From Hyaloperonospora brassicae (lineage: Eukaryota; Oomycota; Peronosporomycetes; Peronosporales; Peronosporaceae), in assembly GCA_947650285.1 (NCBI GenBank), contig CANTFL010001477.1, forward strand, positions 67,001 to 131,000: a stretch of DNA of 64,000 nucleotides. The letters run 5' to 3'. The stretch's first letter is position 1. Every line of letters starts with the position of its first letter. The position numbers were made by a program, and so were the translations under genes. This document shows positions 46,352 through 55,379 of the stretch, one piece after another. Below the pieces are notes generated by a model that saw nothing but the letters and a program-made list of their open reading frames with translations, searched no databases and had not been told where the DNA came from.

Positions 46352-48430
46352 ATGACGAGTCGTCGTCCGCCTCCCCCCTATTCCTCGAGCGCCGTCGACC
46401 TGTCTCGTCCCAGCGACACGCACTCGCCTACATCTGCAGCGGCACGTCGTCCCTTCTTCCCTACGTACACCACACTCGCCGCCCGCGACTCACCGCGCTC
46501 GAAAGTGTGGACCTATTGGGACGAGAGTGTTGGTCACGGCGGGCGTCGCCTCGCCGCAACGCTCCGCCGCCAGTGGCGTGCGCCCTGTCGCAAATCGACC
46601 ACCGAAACGGTCGGGTTGTCCCGTTTATGCACGGCGGCAACTTCAACCTGCACGTACTACAGGCGCCACGTCGGCACGTGCCAGCGCGAAGTCCTCTGTG
46701 GCGTCGCGGCTATGCTCCTGATGATGCCCGAGACGGTCGCGTTCAGCTACGCGGCCAACGTCGACCCCGTGCACGGCCTGTACGCCACGGGCCTCCTCGG
46801 CCTCACTGTGAGTCTGCTGGGCGGCGTACCGGCGACGGTGGCCGGGGCCGCGGGCGCGATTGCAATGGTCCTGCCCGCCATCACGAGCAGCTCGGGCGCT
46901 TTGGGCCACTTGACGCCCGACGAGCGGCGCGAGCACTTGTTCGTCGCCGTGACGCTCGCGGGCGTCTTGGAGCTCGGCTTTGGCCTCGCGGGCCTCTCGA
47001 CGCTCTTTGCGATGATCCCGCGCACGGCTCACATTGGCTTCCTCAACGGCCTCGCCGTCATGATGTTCCTGTCGCAAAAGACTACGATCCAAACGTGCGC
47101 GCACGACGACGGCTCGAGCTTTGGCGCGTGTGAAGTTGCAGGGGACCTCAAGTGGATGGCCGCCGCGTCTCCCACGACGTGGGTCACGATCGGACTCGTG
47201 CTGCTGACCATGGCGATCATGCACTACTTCCCCAAAGTGCCGTATCTGGGCCCTCGCGTCCCGCCCACGCTCGTTGCAGCAGTAGTGGGCGTCGGCTTCG
47301 AGTTTGGCCTCAATCGGCCGCTGCTCGGGTACGACGTGCGGACGATTGGGGACACGTCGCCGCTCAGCGGTGGGCTACCGCCCTTTGCGCTGCCTGCGTT
47401 CCAAGACGTGCAGGACTGGGGCGTTGTGCTCTCGACAGCAGCGAGTGTCATGGCCGTCGGACTGTTTGAGTCCCTCATGACGCTGCAGTCTGTCGTGGAT
47501 CTGAAGAAGGAGCAGCTGTCGCAAAAAGCTACGCGCAAAGAGTGTATTGCACAGGGCATTGGCAACATTTTGTGTGGCTTCTTCTCGGGCATGGGAGGCT
47601 GCTCCATGATCGCGCAGTCCAATGGAAACGTGCTCAACGGCGGTCGGTATCGTCTCTCGGCGTTCGTGGGCGGCGTGTCGACTTTCCTGGTCGTGCTGTT
47701 TGCAAGTTCGGTGATTGAGCACGTGCCCGTCGCTTGTCTTACGGGTATCCTCTTCGTGATCGTCATCCACACGTTCTACTGGCCATCGCTGATGCTCATC
47801 TTCCGCGCCAAGATCGAAGACACGATCGCCATTGTCCTCGTGACTGTGCTAGCTGCGGCGACGAACCTCGCCATTGCAGTCATCGCTGGCGTGATCTGGC
47901 AGTGCCTCGTCAATAGCTGGCAGAGCGGCCGCAAGCTCGCGTTTCACACTGACACGGAAGTTGTGTCGGTTGTCAGCACTTGCATCGACAGCGAGCTGCG
48001 CACGCATCAAGAAGTGGCCAAGCTGTACTACGTGACCGGCCCATTTCTCTTCTCCTCCGTGGCTTCGTTTCGCGAGTTCTTTGACGTGCTGCATGACCCG
48101 AACGTCGTTATTGTGGACATGCGCAACTCCACATTGGGTGACTTTTCGGCTGTTGCAGCGCTGCGTGAAGCTGCTGTGCGCTATCGAGATGCTGGCAAGA
48201 CGCTCGTAGCTCGCAATCTCGATGCGCAGTCGCTGGACCTGTTGGACCACGACGTTGGCTGGGCTTCTGTCGACTGCATTCAAGTGGCAACACCTGGTGC
48301 TGTTGCTGCTGGCGATGAGCTCGCGAAGAGCACGACCGACAAAGAACGCGCGTCTCAGACATCGCTGCATCAATTGCACACTCCGTTACCAGGCGAGAGT
48401 ACCGCCGCTTATGGTCCTGCTGGGCCGTAG
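46352..48430 (+). CDS. SulP/SLC26 family anion transporter with STAS domain
   Basis: This is a membrane transporter for sulfate or related anions. It is a single exon of 692 aa from ATG 46352 (MTSRRPPPP). A Ser/Pro/Arg-rich cytosolic leader is followed by the transmembrane core (about 110-540) with many hydrophobic helices. It begins with EVLCGVAAMLLMMPETVAFSY, the usual first SulP motif, and continues with GLTVSLLGGVPATVAGAAGA and GFLNGLAVMMFLSQ. Its later part carries FFSGMGGCSMIAQSNGNVLNGG, the conserved GG.xGCAMIGQS-type motif. A C-terminal STAS domain (about 570-670) includes NVVIVDMRNSTLGDFSAVAAL, with the anti-sigma-antagonist pattern. The long N-terminus and the exact anion are unresolved. 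The leader is low in acids, but I do not predict an organelle. Confidence 0.92.
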   Translation: MTSRRPPPPYSSSAVDLSRPSDTHSPTSAAARRPFFPTYTTLAARDSPRSKVWTYWDESVGHGGRRLAATLRRQWRAPCRKSTTETVGLSRLCTAATSTCTYYRRHVGTCQREVLCGVAAMLLMMPETVAFSYAANVDPVHGLYATGLLGLTVSLLGGVPATVAGAAGAIAMVLPAITSSSGALGHLTPDERREHLFVAVTLAGVLELGFGLAGLSTLFAMIPRTAHIGFLNGLAVMMFLSQKTTIQTCAHDDGSSFGACEVAGDLKWMAAASPTTWVTIGLVLLTMAIMHYFPKVPYLGPRVPPTLVAAVVGVGFEFGLNRPLLGYDVRTIGDTSPLSGGLPPFALPAFQDVQDWGVVLSTAASVMAVGLFESLMTLQSVVDLKKEQLSQKATRKECIAQGIGNILCGFFSGMGGCSMIAQSNGNVLNGGRYRLSAFVGGVSTFLVVLFASSVIEHVPVACLTGILFVIVIHTFYWPSLMLIFRAKIEDTIAIVLVTVLAAATNLAIAVIAGVIWQCLVNSWQSGRKLAFHTDTEVVSVVSTCIDSELRTHQEVAKLYYVTGPFLFSSVASFREFFDVLHDPNVVIVDMRNSTLGDFSAVAALREAAVRYRDAGKTLVARNLDAQSLDLLDHDVGWASVDCIQVATPGAVAAGDELAKSTTDKERASQTSLHQLHTPLPGESTAAYGPAGP

Positions 48431-48547
48431 CAGTTTTCTATTTACAGGGTGAGGATGTGCAAATGAAGTCTACAGACTAGACCGCGACTCGGTGCAGAGG
48501 TATCGAAGGCGATACACAGATGACACGAAGGAGCTGTGATGATCAGA

Positions 48548-48707
<160 letters not shown>

Positions 48708-49294
48708 CTCTATTGAGTGCTAACATGGCGCGATGTTGGGTACGACACTGTACTTGGCCATTGTTCGAGCAATGGAACAACGTCTTCGACTTCATTTCGT
48801 GTTGACATTCCCTCGGTCGCGCCTTACCCCGGAAGGCGTTTCCTGATAAAGCGGTGCGTTTGCAATGACTGTAACAAGCGACCAGCTGCAGTATGCACAC
48901 ATTTCTTGGATCAGAGACCGTGTTGATGCGAGGTTATGGGCGTGTGTACCTGCGACTGCCATATAGTCCGTCTACGAATTCTGCTACAGCGTTCGTCGCA
49001 AACAAAAAGATGGAAAGCTGGTGGAGATCTCGGCACTCAACGGCATCGCGTGAACGAACATGAGAGTCTTCGCTTACCGGATAATGGAACAGGAATCTTG
49101 GTACGTGTATGTCGCACACGTGTCAAATGCTTGGAAAGGTCGCAGCTAAGTTCCAACCTACGCACGAAGTCTGTGGCTTCCAAACTGCAGCTTCGTAATC
49201 TGCAACTCGTTGCGAGACAAAAGATGCGACTGACGACTCGATGACGACTTAGCCGTTGAGCTCGTCGCAGATTCCGCGACGCAAAGCAGCTTTC

Positions 49295-49310
49295 GCTCAT
49301 TGTTCGCCAT
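49295..49310 (+). promoter_or_regulatory. candidate oomycete initiator (INR)
   Basis: GCTCATTGTTCGCCAT matches the first seven bases of the Phytophthora initiator consensus (GCTCATTYYNCAWTTT) and lies about 40 bp upstream of the bZIP ATG, a typical distance. The 3' part of the match is poor, so this is tentative. Confidence 0.4.
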
Positions 49311-49342
49311 CATTCGTCTTCCATTTCGCTGCTAACAAGTGC

Positions 49343-50513
49343 ATGTCGTGGCAAGGACTACACGACATCTTTGGCACGACTCCGTGCGATCGGATGATGA
49401 TGGAGGAGGTGTTGGAGTTGCTGCGTGCGGGAAGCCCCTGTGGTGAATGTGAAGTGCCTTCCCCGGCGGCTTCTGACGATTGCGATGACGTTCACGACGA
49501 TCGAGTGATGCTCAAGAAGGATCACTTGGCTAGTGTTGAAGTGGCGATGGAATCAAGAACGGATGAAGTGATGGAAAGAGTGACCTGCGAGGAAGGGAAG
49601 TACGCGGAAAAGCAAGAGCTGGAGCCAAGCACCGCAGCACCTGATCACGCGGGACCAACACGGCATGCAATGTAGGTCCACCGAGAAAGACGTCGACAAA
49701 CCAACCTGCTTGACAATCATCGACGATGAGTCGCAAGTTGTCCTGCGAGCGCTTACCATACTAAGTTGTCGTTCTTGTCCCATGAATGTCCACACTAGAC
49801 TCGGCGCCGACTCGCAATCGTGCAATGGCGACTCGCACGCGATCGATGCTGCGCCTGCACCGAAGTCACCTCGAAACATGTCACCTCCTGGTCAAGCACC
49901 GGATGCGACGAGCGATCCGAGTGCAGTCATTGCGATCCCGATATCTCCTCCCGCTTCAGTACTTCACGAGAGCCTGAGGGACTCACCGTTGCCATGTCAA
50001 AGCTCACGCACAACCTGTCACCAATTCGTTGATACGAACGTATTGTCGAGCGGTCGACGCCTTTTCGTCATGAACGCGACCGAGTTCGACGAACTTCGAC
50101 GAAAGGTGCAGATGCAGACGGCGTCGCGTCGGTATCGTAAGCGCAAAAAGGTAACATGAACACGAAGGTGCACCAGGGTGTACGTACATTGCTCGCAATG
50201 CTAACGATGGGATACTGACACGCAGGAGATAAGTCGTCACAAAACGATGCGACTTCAGAGACTTCAGGTAGAGCTCTCGCGTCTGCAAGATCGGGAGGCA
50301 CAGATGAAAAAGTACCAGCAGCACTCGGTCGAGTCGCTACAGCAAGAGCTGGAGATGCACCAAGACGAAGTGGCCAATCTCTCGTGCAAAGTGGAAGCTG
50401 CCACTAGCAGCGAGAGGGACTGGGTAACGCACTTGACCGAGGCCATTTCACTCGACAGACTACTGATTCACAGCTTTGCGTTGTGGGATGTTCGACACAG
50501 ATCACTGCGATGA
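49343..50513 (+). CDS. bZIP transcription factor with non-canonical basic region
   Basis: The model is join(49343..49599,49676..50150,50226..50513), 339 aa, with introns of 76 and 75 bp; both joins keep frame (EEGK-STEKDVDK and YRKRKK-EISRHK). The first half is acidic and Ser/Pro-rich with no known domain. The basic region (about 228-250; QTASRRYRKRKKEISRHK) is followed by a leucine-zipper-like heptad region (about 250-310; MRLQRLQVELSRLQDREAQ and ESLQQELEMHQDEV). Aligned on A-x2-x-R.RK, the invariant Asn of bZIP proteins is Met (MQTASRRYR) and the usual Ser/Cys is Tyr. Oomycete bZIPs are known to vary at the Asn, which supports a lineage-specific family. The C-terminal 40 residues may be extended by an unseen intron. 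The ATG 49343 is preferred; an upstream TTG frame is unlikely. Confidence 0.75.
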
Positions 50514-51713
50514 GCAAGTATCTCCATAAGTGACAAGGACACTGTGCAGTGACGCACACGTTTGTTTCTCCGTTGTTCTCTGTCCACGTTAACGCCTTGC
50601 AGGCAAATCCATGCGGGTTGCGACACGAGATCGTTGTCGTTATCCGTCAATGTAGTCTTCGAAATATAACAACGTCCATGCGTGAGGGTCAACGTAACAC
50701 CAAGAGAACGCGTTCCGTTCGCGTTTGGCTGCTACCATATTCCGCCATTTGCTACTCCGCTATTGCTGGTAAGCCATTCCTTTGACAGTTGGAACGTTAT
50801 GGTGAAGAATGGGTGACAGCTTCCAAGAAGTGGCGAGTTGATGTGACCTGCGCCGTTAGCTATGAGACAATAAAGTTCGATCTCATGTTGAGATGACTCT
50901 GTCGCTCGACTTCTCCTGACACTCACTCGACCACTGCTGTGTACCGATAGCGGTTCTCAGTATGTGTGTTGTCTGCGTTCCGTTTCCGCCGCTCGCTATA
51001 AACTCATTACAACTTAACTGGAGCTTGCGAGATGGATCCAGTCCGATACCAATGTCATTGACCCCATGCGGTATCAGTCGATCTCTTCTTTGCCACTTTG
51101 TAGCACTCGACCACGTCGTTCTCGACAGCTACTGATACCTTTTGTATGCAACGCGGCGCAGACGCCTTTGAGCGAACGATGTCGTAGAGAGCCACGATCA
51201 GCTCTCGGGTCTCACGGTGGCAAACGTCTGCCGCGGTCAAAGGATCCATCAGATATCTTTCACCTCAAGCAGTTCGAGGGAAACCCAACGCATATCGCTC
51301 TACGTGCCACGCGACGCATTCATACTAAACCATCCAGAAACACTTTGCTGCCTCCCGGAAAACAGTCGTCGGACCGCTATCAAACGCCCCAGTCAGTCCA
51401 CGATGGCTACTAAAGGTACTCGTGGCAGTTGCCTGCATAGTATCCAGAATCAATGTACCCGCTACGAATGTCCCACGCGAACGTTAGCGTCTGCCACACC
51501 AGTAAACCGAACAGCACCCACCCACGCCCGTTTCCCATCAACCCCACCTGACCCAGTGGCCGACCGTCAGCAGCACGAAATCACCCATGGTTTTAATCGC
51601 ACTTCCTCTCGTCCCGTCATTTATCCCACCAATGGGTTTGGGTGATACGCTCCCTGAACCACTGGTGCTCACGCGTCCAGCGCGCCACTCCTCAACTCGA
51701 GCCCTCGATCGCC
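50514..51713. other. intergenic, 1.2 kb
   Basis: It lies between two plus-strand genes. Several short open frames exist with no recognisable product and no repeats of note. It probably holds the bZIP 3' UTR and the SOD-like gene promoter. Confidence 0.5.
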
Positions 51714-52166
51714 ATGGCCAAAGCCGTGTGCACGCTCTACGGCACCGACGCGACCGTGTACGGGTCGCTCACCATCACCCAGGCACATGAGGACGCCAAG
51801 AGCATCATCACGGGGGAGCTCACGGGGCTCTCGCCCGGCAAACACGCGCTCCACGTGAACGTCTTTGGGGACCTCTCGCACGCGGGCGGCGTGTTTAACC
51901 CCTTTGGCAAAACGCACGGCGCCCCCACCGACGACGAGCGCTGCGTCGGATCGCTGGGGAACATTGACGTAGGGGACGATGGCCGGGCCAAAGTGCACGT
52001 GGAAGACGCGCTCGTGAAGCTCATTGGCCCGCACTCGATCATTGGCCGCAGCCTCGTGGTCCACGCGAACGAGGACGACCTCGGCAAGGGCGGCCACGAC
52101 CTCTCGCTCCAGAACGGGAACGCTGGAGCGCTCACGGCGCTCGGTGTGGTCGGGATCTCGAGCTAA
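51714..52166 (+). CDS. Cu/Zn superoxide dismutase-like protein lacking most metal ligands
   Basis: This is a 150-aa single-exon protein with an end-to-end SOD1 fold pattern (MAKAVCTLYG start, SIIGRSLVVHANEDDLGKGGHD, GNAGALTALGVVGI end). Active SOD1 binds Cu through His46, 48, 63 and 120 and Zn through His63, 71, 80 and Asp83 (human numbering). Here the equivalents are His47, Asn49, Val60, His117, His68, Cys77 and Ser80, so only one Zn-side His and two Cu-side His remain. The Cys57 loop is shortened and lost, Cys146 is Leu143, and the guiding Arg143 is Leu140. The reading frame is intact, with no stops. I infer that it cannot dismutate superoxide in the normal way; it may bind another ligand, sequester or chaperone. 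There is no signal peptide, so it is probably cytosolic. Confidence 0.88.
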   Translation: MAKAVCTLYGTDATVYGSLTITQAHEDAKSIITGELTGLSPGKHALHVNVFGDLSHAGGVFNPFGKTHGAPTDDERCVGSLGNIDVGDDGRAKVHVEDALVKLIGPHSIIGRSLVVHANEDDLGKGGHDLSLQNGNAGALTALGVVGISS

Positions 52167-52409
52167 GAAGGAGCGCCGACTTCTTCGGAGGAGAAGGAGG
52201 AGGAGGGAGAAGGAGGAGGAACGAAACCAATAGCAACTACATACACACAGAGCAGAGAGAGAGAGAGAGAGAGAGAGCTCCATCTCTCTCTCTCCGCTCA
52301 GCGACACATTCACCTGCCCGCCAAAGCCTTTCGTTGTTTACGTGTTGAGCTGTAGAGTTGGCAGCTGTTGGATGCAAATGCTGCAGTCGAGACGCCACGA
52401 CTGACGCCG

Positions 52410-53546
52410 TTACTGCTGCTGGTGGTGCGTCGCAGCTTTTCGCTCGGATTGGGGCGACGGGAGCGTGGCCTCGGACGCGTTCGACTGGCTCGTGGTGGCC
52501 TTGCGGCTCCTGCTCTTTCGCTTCTTCAGGCGCTTGCGCTCCTGCATCGCTTCCACGACGAGTTCGAGGGCGCGGAGGTCGTGGGCCTTCTGACTCGCTT
52601 CGAGTTTGGTGCGCGCGAGGTCTTCCTCCATGTCCTGGAAAAGCCGCCCGCGCTCGCTCTCCTGGTAGTTGTGCACGTCCGTCAGTCGCTGCTCGAGCCG
52701 CTGCTTCTCGTGGACGAGGTCCGTCAGCTGGGCACGCAGCCGCGCCGTCTCGAGCGCGGCTTCCTGCAGCTGTCCCTTGCTCTCGTCCTGGAGACGGACC
52801 ACCTCGTCGAGCGGCACAAAGTCCTTGAGCTCCATGACAATGGGCGGCTCAGCTTCCCGCGCGGCCGCTTTGTCTGCTTGCGCACGCGCTTCCTCCTCCT
52901 CCTCCTCTTTCTCCAGCACAAGGACTTGAGCTCGACGATGTGCTTGCACCAGCGCCTGCTCCATTCGCGGCACTTCGCCCCGCAGTAGCGCTTGGAACCG
53001 CTCTGCGTACGTCAACTTGACGCCCGTTACGAGCTCCTCGAAGCCACTGGTGTCGTCGTCGTGACAGCTCTTCTCGTGATCGCTGACGCGCTTGGAAGCC
53101 GCAGCTTCCAGCGTCAGGACGTCCGCCCCACTGTCGTGCCGCGTTTGCTGCGGCTCCGTGAGCATCAGGACACTGACCAGCGCGTCGATCACGCGCTTCC
53201 CCATGGCGTCGTCCACGTGCTGCACGACGGGATGGCCGAGTCGCACATACTGTCGGAACAGCAGCTGCGCGAGCGTCAACAGACCCGCGCGCACGACCAC
53301 TCGTTCCGTTGCGTTGGCCACGTAGCGCGTCACGCGCGACGAGTGTTTGAGCCAACGATACGACTGCGCGAGTCGATGGCCGGCAAAGGCGGCGAACGTC
53401 TGCAGCAGATGCAGCTCGAGGTCCGACTGCCGCGCGCCGAGCGACCGGTCAACGGCAGTGGGTTTCACCACAAGAGCCGTCGACGCGGCGCTGGACGCCG
53501 ACTGCTGCGGCGGCTGTTGCTCTGTAGCGGCTGCGCGTGTCGTCAT
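52410..53546 (-). CDS. coiled-coil protein of unknown function
   Basis: This is a single exon of 378 aa from ATG 53546 (MTTRAAATEQQ). Residues 1-30 are Ala/Gln-rich. Residues 40-200 are mostly helical and contain a conserved-looking block (SDLELHLLQTFAAFAGHRLAQSY...). From about 205 to 345 the protein is Glu/Lys/Arg/Leu-rich with strong heptads, including a run of seven Glu, and is predicted coiled coil. The tail is Lys/Arg/Ser-rich (KKRKSRSRK), a possible nuclear signal. I recognise no enzyme or named family. The gene converges with the SOD-like gene (243 bp between stops). Confidence 0.72.
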   Translation of the reverse strand: MTTRAAATEQQPPQQSASSAASTALVVKPTAVDRSLGARQSDLELHLLQTFAAFAGHRLAQSYRWLKHSSRVTRYVANATERVVVRAGLLTLAQLLFRQYVRLGHPVVQHVDDAMGKRVIDALVSVLMLTEPQQTRHDSGADVLTLEAAASKRVSDHEKSCHDDDTSGFEELVTGVKLTYAERFQALLRGEVPRMEQALVQAHRRAQVLVLEKEEEEEEARAQADKAAAREAEPPIVMELKDFVPLDEVVRLQDESKGQLQEAALETARLRAQLTDLVHEKQRLEQRLTDVHNYQESERGRLFQDMEEDLARTKLEASQKAHDLRALELVVEAMQERKRLKKRKSRSRKATTSQSNASEATLPSPQSERKAATHHQQQ

Positions 53547-54175
53547 AAAGCGGTAGAGCGAAAGTGACGGCCGGGAGACGACGGCGGGCGGTGGACGCGA
53601 CGTGTGCGACGGGCGTCTTCGCCACTGCCCCTGAGCTCAGCGGGTGCGTCGATGCCGTCACGTAGCGACTGCACGTGGTGTCTGTCGTCTCGAGTCACAG
53701 CTCTTTGTCGTTGACGTCCCGGGCGACGAAATGGTGCGGCGGCACTGCCACTGCGACGACGGACAGACAGACAGACAGACAGACAGCGTGTCGACGAGCC
53801 ATCGGACCTTTCTAGCGGCCCTTCCGACCGTCGCGCGTCCGGTCGGTAAGTCGCACTCAGTACCTGTCGAGAAGGTATCCGCTGGACAGACGTTGGGCGA
53901 TGAGGTCACGTAACGCAGTCGACGACGTCGGAGCAGCAGCAGCACAGGAAGACGGACGATAAACACTGCAACGACGTACCATACCACACCGTCGACGACC
54001 GCTTCTTCATTCATTCCTTAACTCACTCACTCGCTGTCGACACGACTGCCCGCGTCCCGTTCCCGTCGAAGCAGACGTCGACGACGACACACCCATCTGC
54101 TCCCCCGCCTCAGGTCGCCGCAGACAGACACAACCACTTCGTACCCACGTCGCGTCGTCAGCAGAGCTGCTGCGG
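53547..54175. other. intergenic, 0.63 kb, with ACAG tract
   Basis: It separates two minus-strand genes. A short (ACAG)n tract occurs at 53758-53788. No gene is seen. Confidence 0.5.
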
Positions 54176-54817
54176 TCACGTCGACTTGCAGACCGGACAG
54201 ACGCAGTTCGTGCAGGGGCACTTGCTCGCTGGACAGCCACACGCAGGACACGTGCCGGCAGTGGCGCGGGCGCGCGCGTCGTCGCCGCCGCGACAGGGCA
54301 GCGGCGTGGACGCCGTCTGCGTGGGGCCGCACAGAGGACACCCGCACTTGGTGCAGGGACAGCCGGCGGCCGGACACTCGCACGCGGGACACTTTCCAGC
54401 AGCTGCACGTTGCGTGGCAGCAACGCAGCCGCCGCCACACACGACGGTCGAGGACGTGGCCGATTCGACCGCTGGTTCCTTCTCTTCAGTCGGCGTGTCG
54501 GTCGCCGGTCGGTCGCCAGCCGCCTGTTCGTCGTCGCCGGTAGCTCCGCTTTCGGTCACGTGGGCGTTGGCACCGCGAGAGGCCTCCGACGCGCCGTGAT
54601 CCGTCGAGACTTGGCGGTCAATCTGCACGTAGCTCTCGCCACGGTACCCCCCCGGCGTGGCTTCCGTCGCCTCCTCACGGTGGTGTGCAGCCCGACCGGG
54701 TCGACTGTCGGCCTGCGTTCCTCGAACCTGGTGCTTGTCCAGGTGACCTCGAGACTCGCCTTCCGTCGCTTCCGCCTTCAGGTTGTGCTTGACACTCGTA
54801 GTCGTTCCAACTGCCAT
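54176..54817 (-). CDS. metallothionein-like protein with two 21-residue cysteine modules
   Basis: This is a single exon of 213 aa from ATG 54817 (MAVGTTTSV). Residues 1-125 are hydrophilic, rich in Gly, Glu, Thr and His, and probably disordered. Residues 126-145 contain a small Cys pair region (VVCGGGC). Two modules follow at 143-163 and 190-210, each with the spacing C-x2-C-x6-C-x-C-x2-C-x-C-x2-C plus an extra Cys inside x6 (CPACECPAAGCPCTKCGC and CPACGCPASKCPCTNCVC). The CxC and CxxC density is that of metallothioneins, so binding of Zn, Cu or Cd is likely (inference). It matches no metallothionein family I can name. The next gene upstream encodes the same module fused to a lumazine synthase fold. 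The acidic N-terminus is unlike that of classical metallothioneins. Confidence 0.8.
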   Translation of the reverse strand: MAVGTTTSVKHNLKAEATEGESRGHLDKHQVRGTQADSRPGRAAHHREEATEATPGGYRGESYVQIDRQVSTDHGASEASRGANAHVTESGATGDDEQAAGDRPATDTPTEEKEPAVESATSSTVVCGGGCVAATQRAAAGKCPACECPAAGCPCTKCGCPLCGPTQTASTPLPCRGGDDARARATAGTCPACGCPASKCPCTNCVCPVCKST

Positions 54818-55379
54818 TGCGCTGAGCGAGAGCGAGAGAGAGAGGCGTTTGGTTTTCGACTGACCTCGATGGGCCTTCTGCAGTGTGCGACCTCAAGTGC
54901 TGCTCTCACGTCGTTCCCATGTGCGACGCGACCTCTTCGCAACGGTCGGACGATTCGTTCGCAACGGTCGGACGATATTGTTCGCACCGCTTGACGGTTC
55001 ACGTTGAAGTGTATGTGTGAAAGTACGTACTGCATGACAACCGTTTGCTAGGAATTGGACCACGTCATAATAGACGCGAAAGCACTCGATAATGTCGGGC
55101 ACAAGCCATTCCGTGGCGACGTACTTGCTTTGGCGCATACGCAACCAACAAACACAAACGGGTTCAGTCAGCACCATCAATTCATTGTGAGTTGTTATTC
55201 GCTCGTCCTCGACACGATACACACCGCTGCACGAATTCGCCAACGCTAGTCCTCCTCAGTAATCGCATCGTTCTCTCGTCAGTTCCTCGACTCGTTGGAT
55301 ATGCATCTGAGAGCGTTCCGTCGTCCAACGCTACCACCCACGACCAGACTTCATCTCACCCCTTTGCCCCCCCTCACGC
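54818..55379. other. intergenic between the two cysteine-module genes
   Basis: This 562 bp is the promoter side of the small metallothionein-like gene and the 3' side of the fusion gene, both on the minus strand. A short direct repeat (ACGGTCGGACGAT region, 54940-54976) is visible. I identified no metal-response element. Confidence 0.45.
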
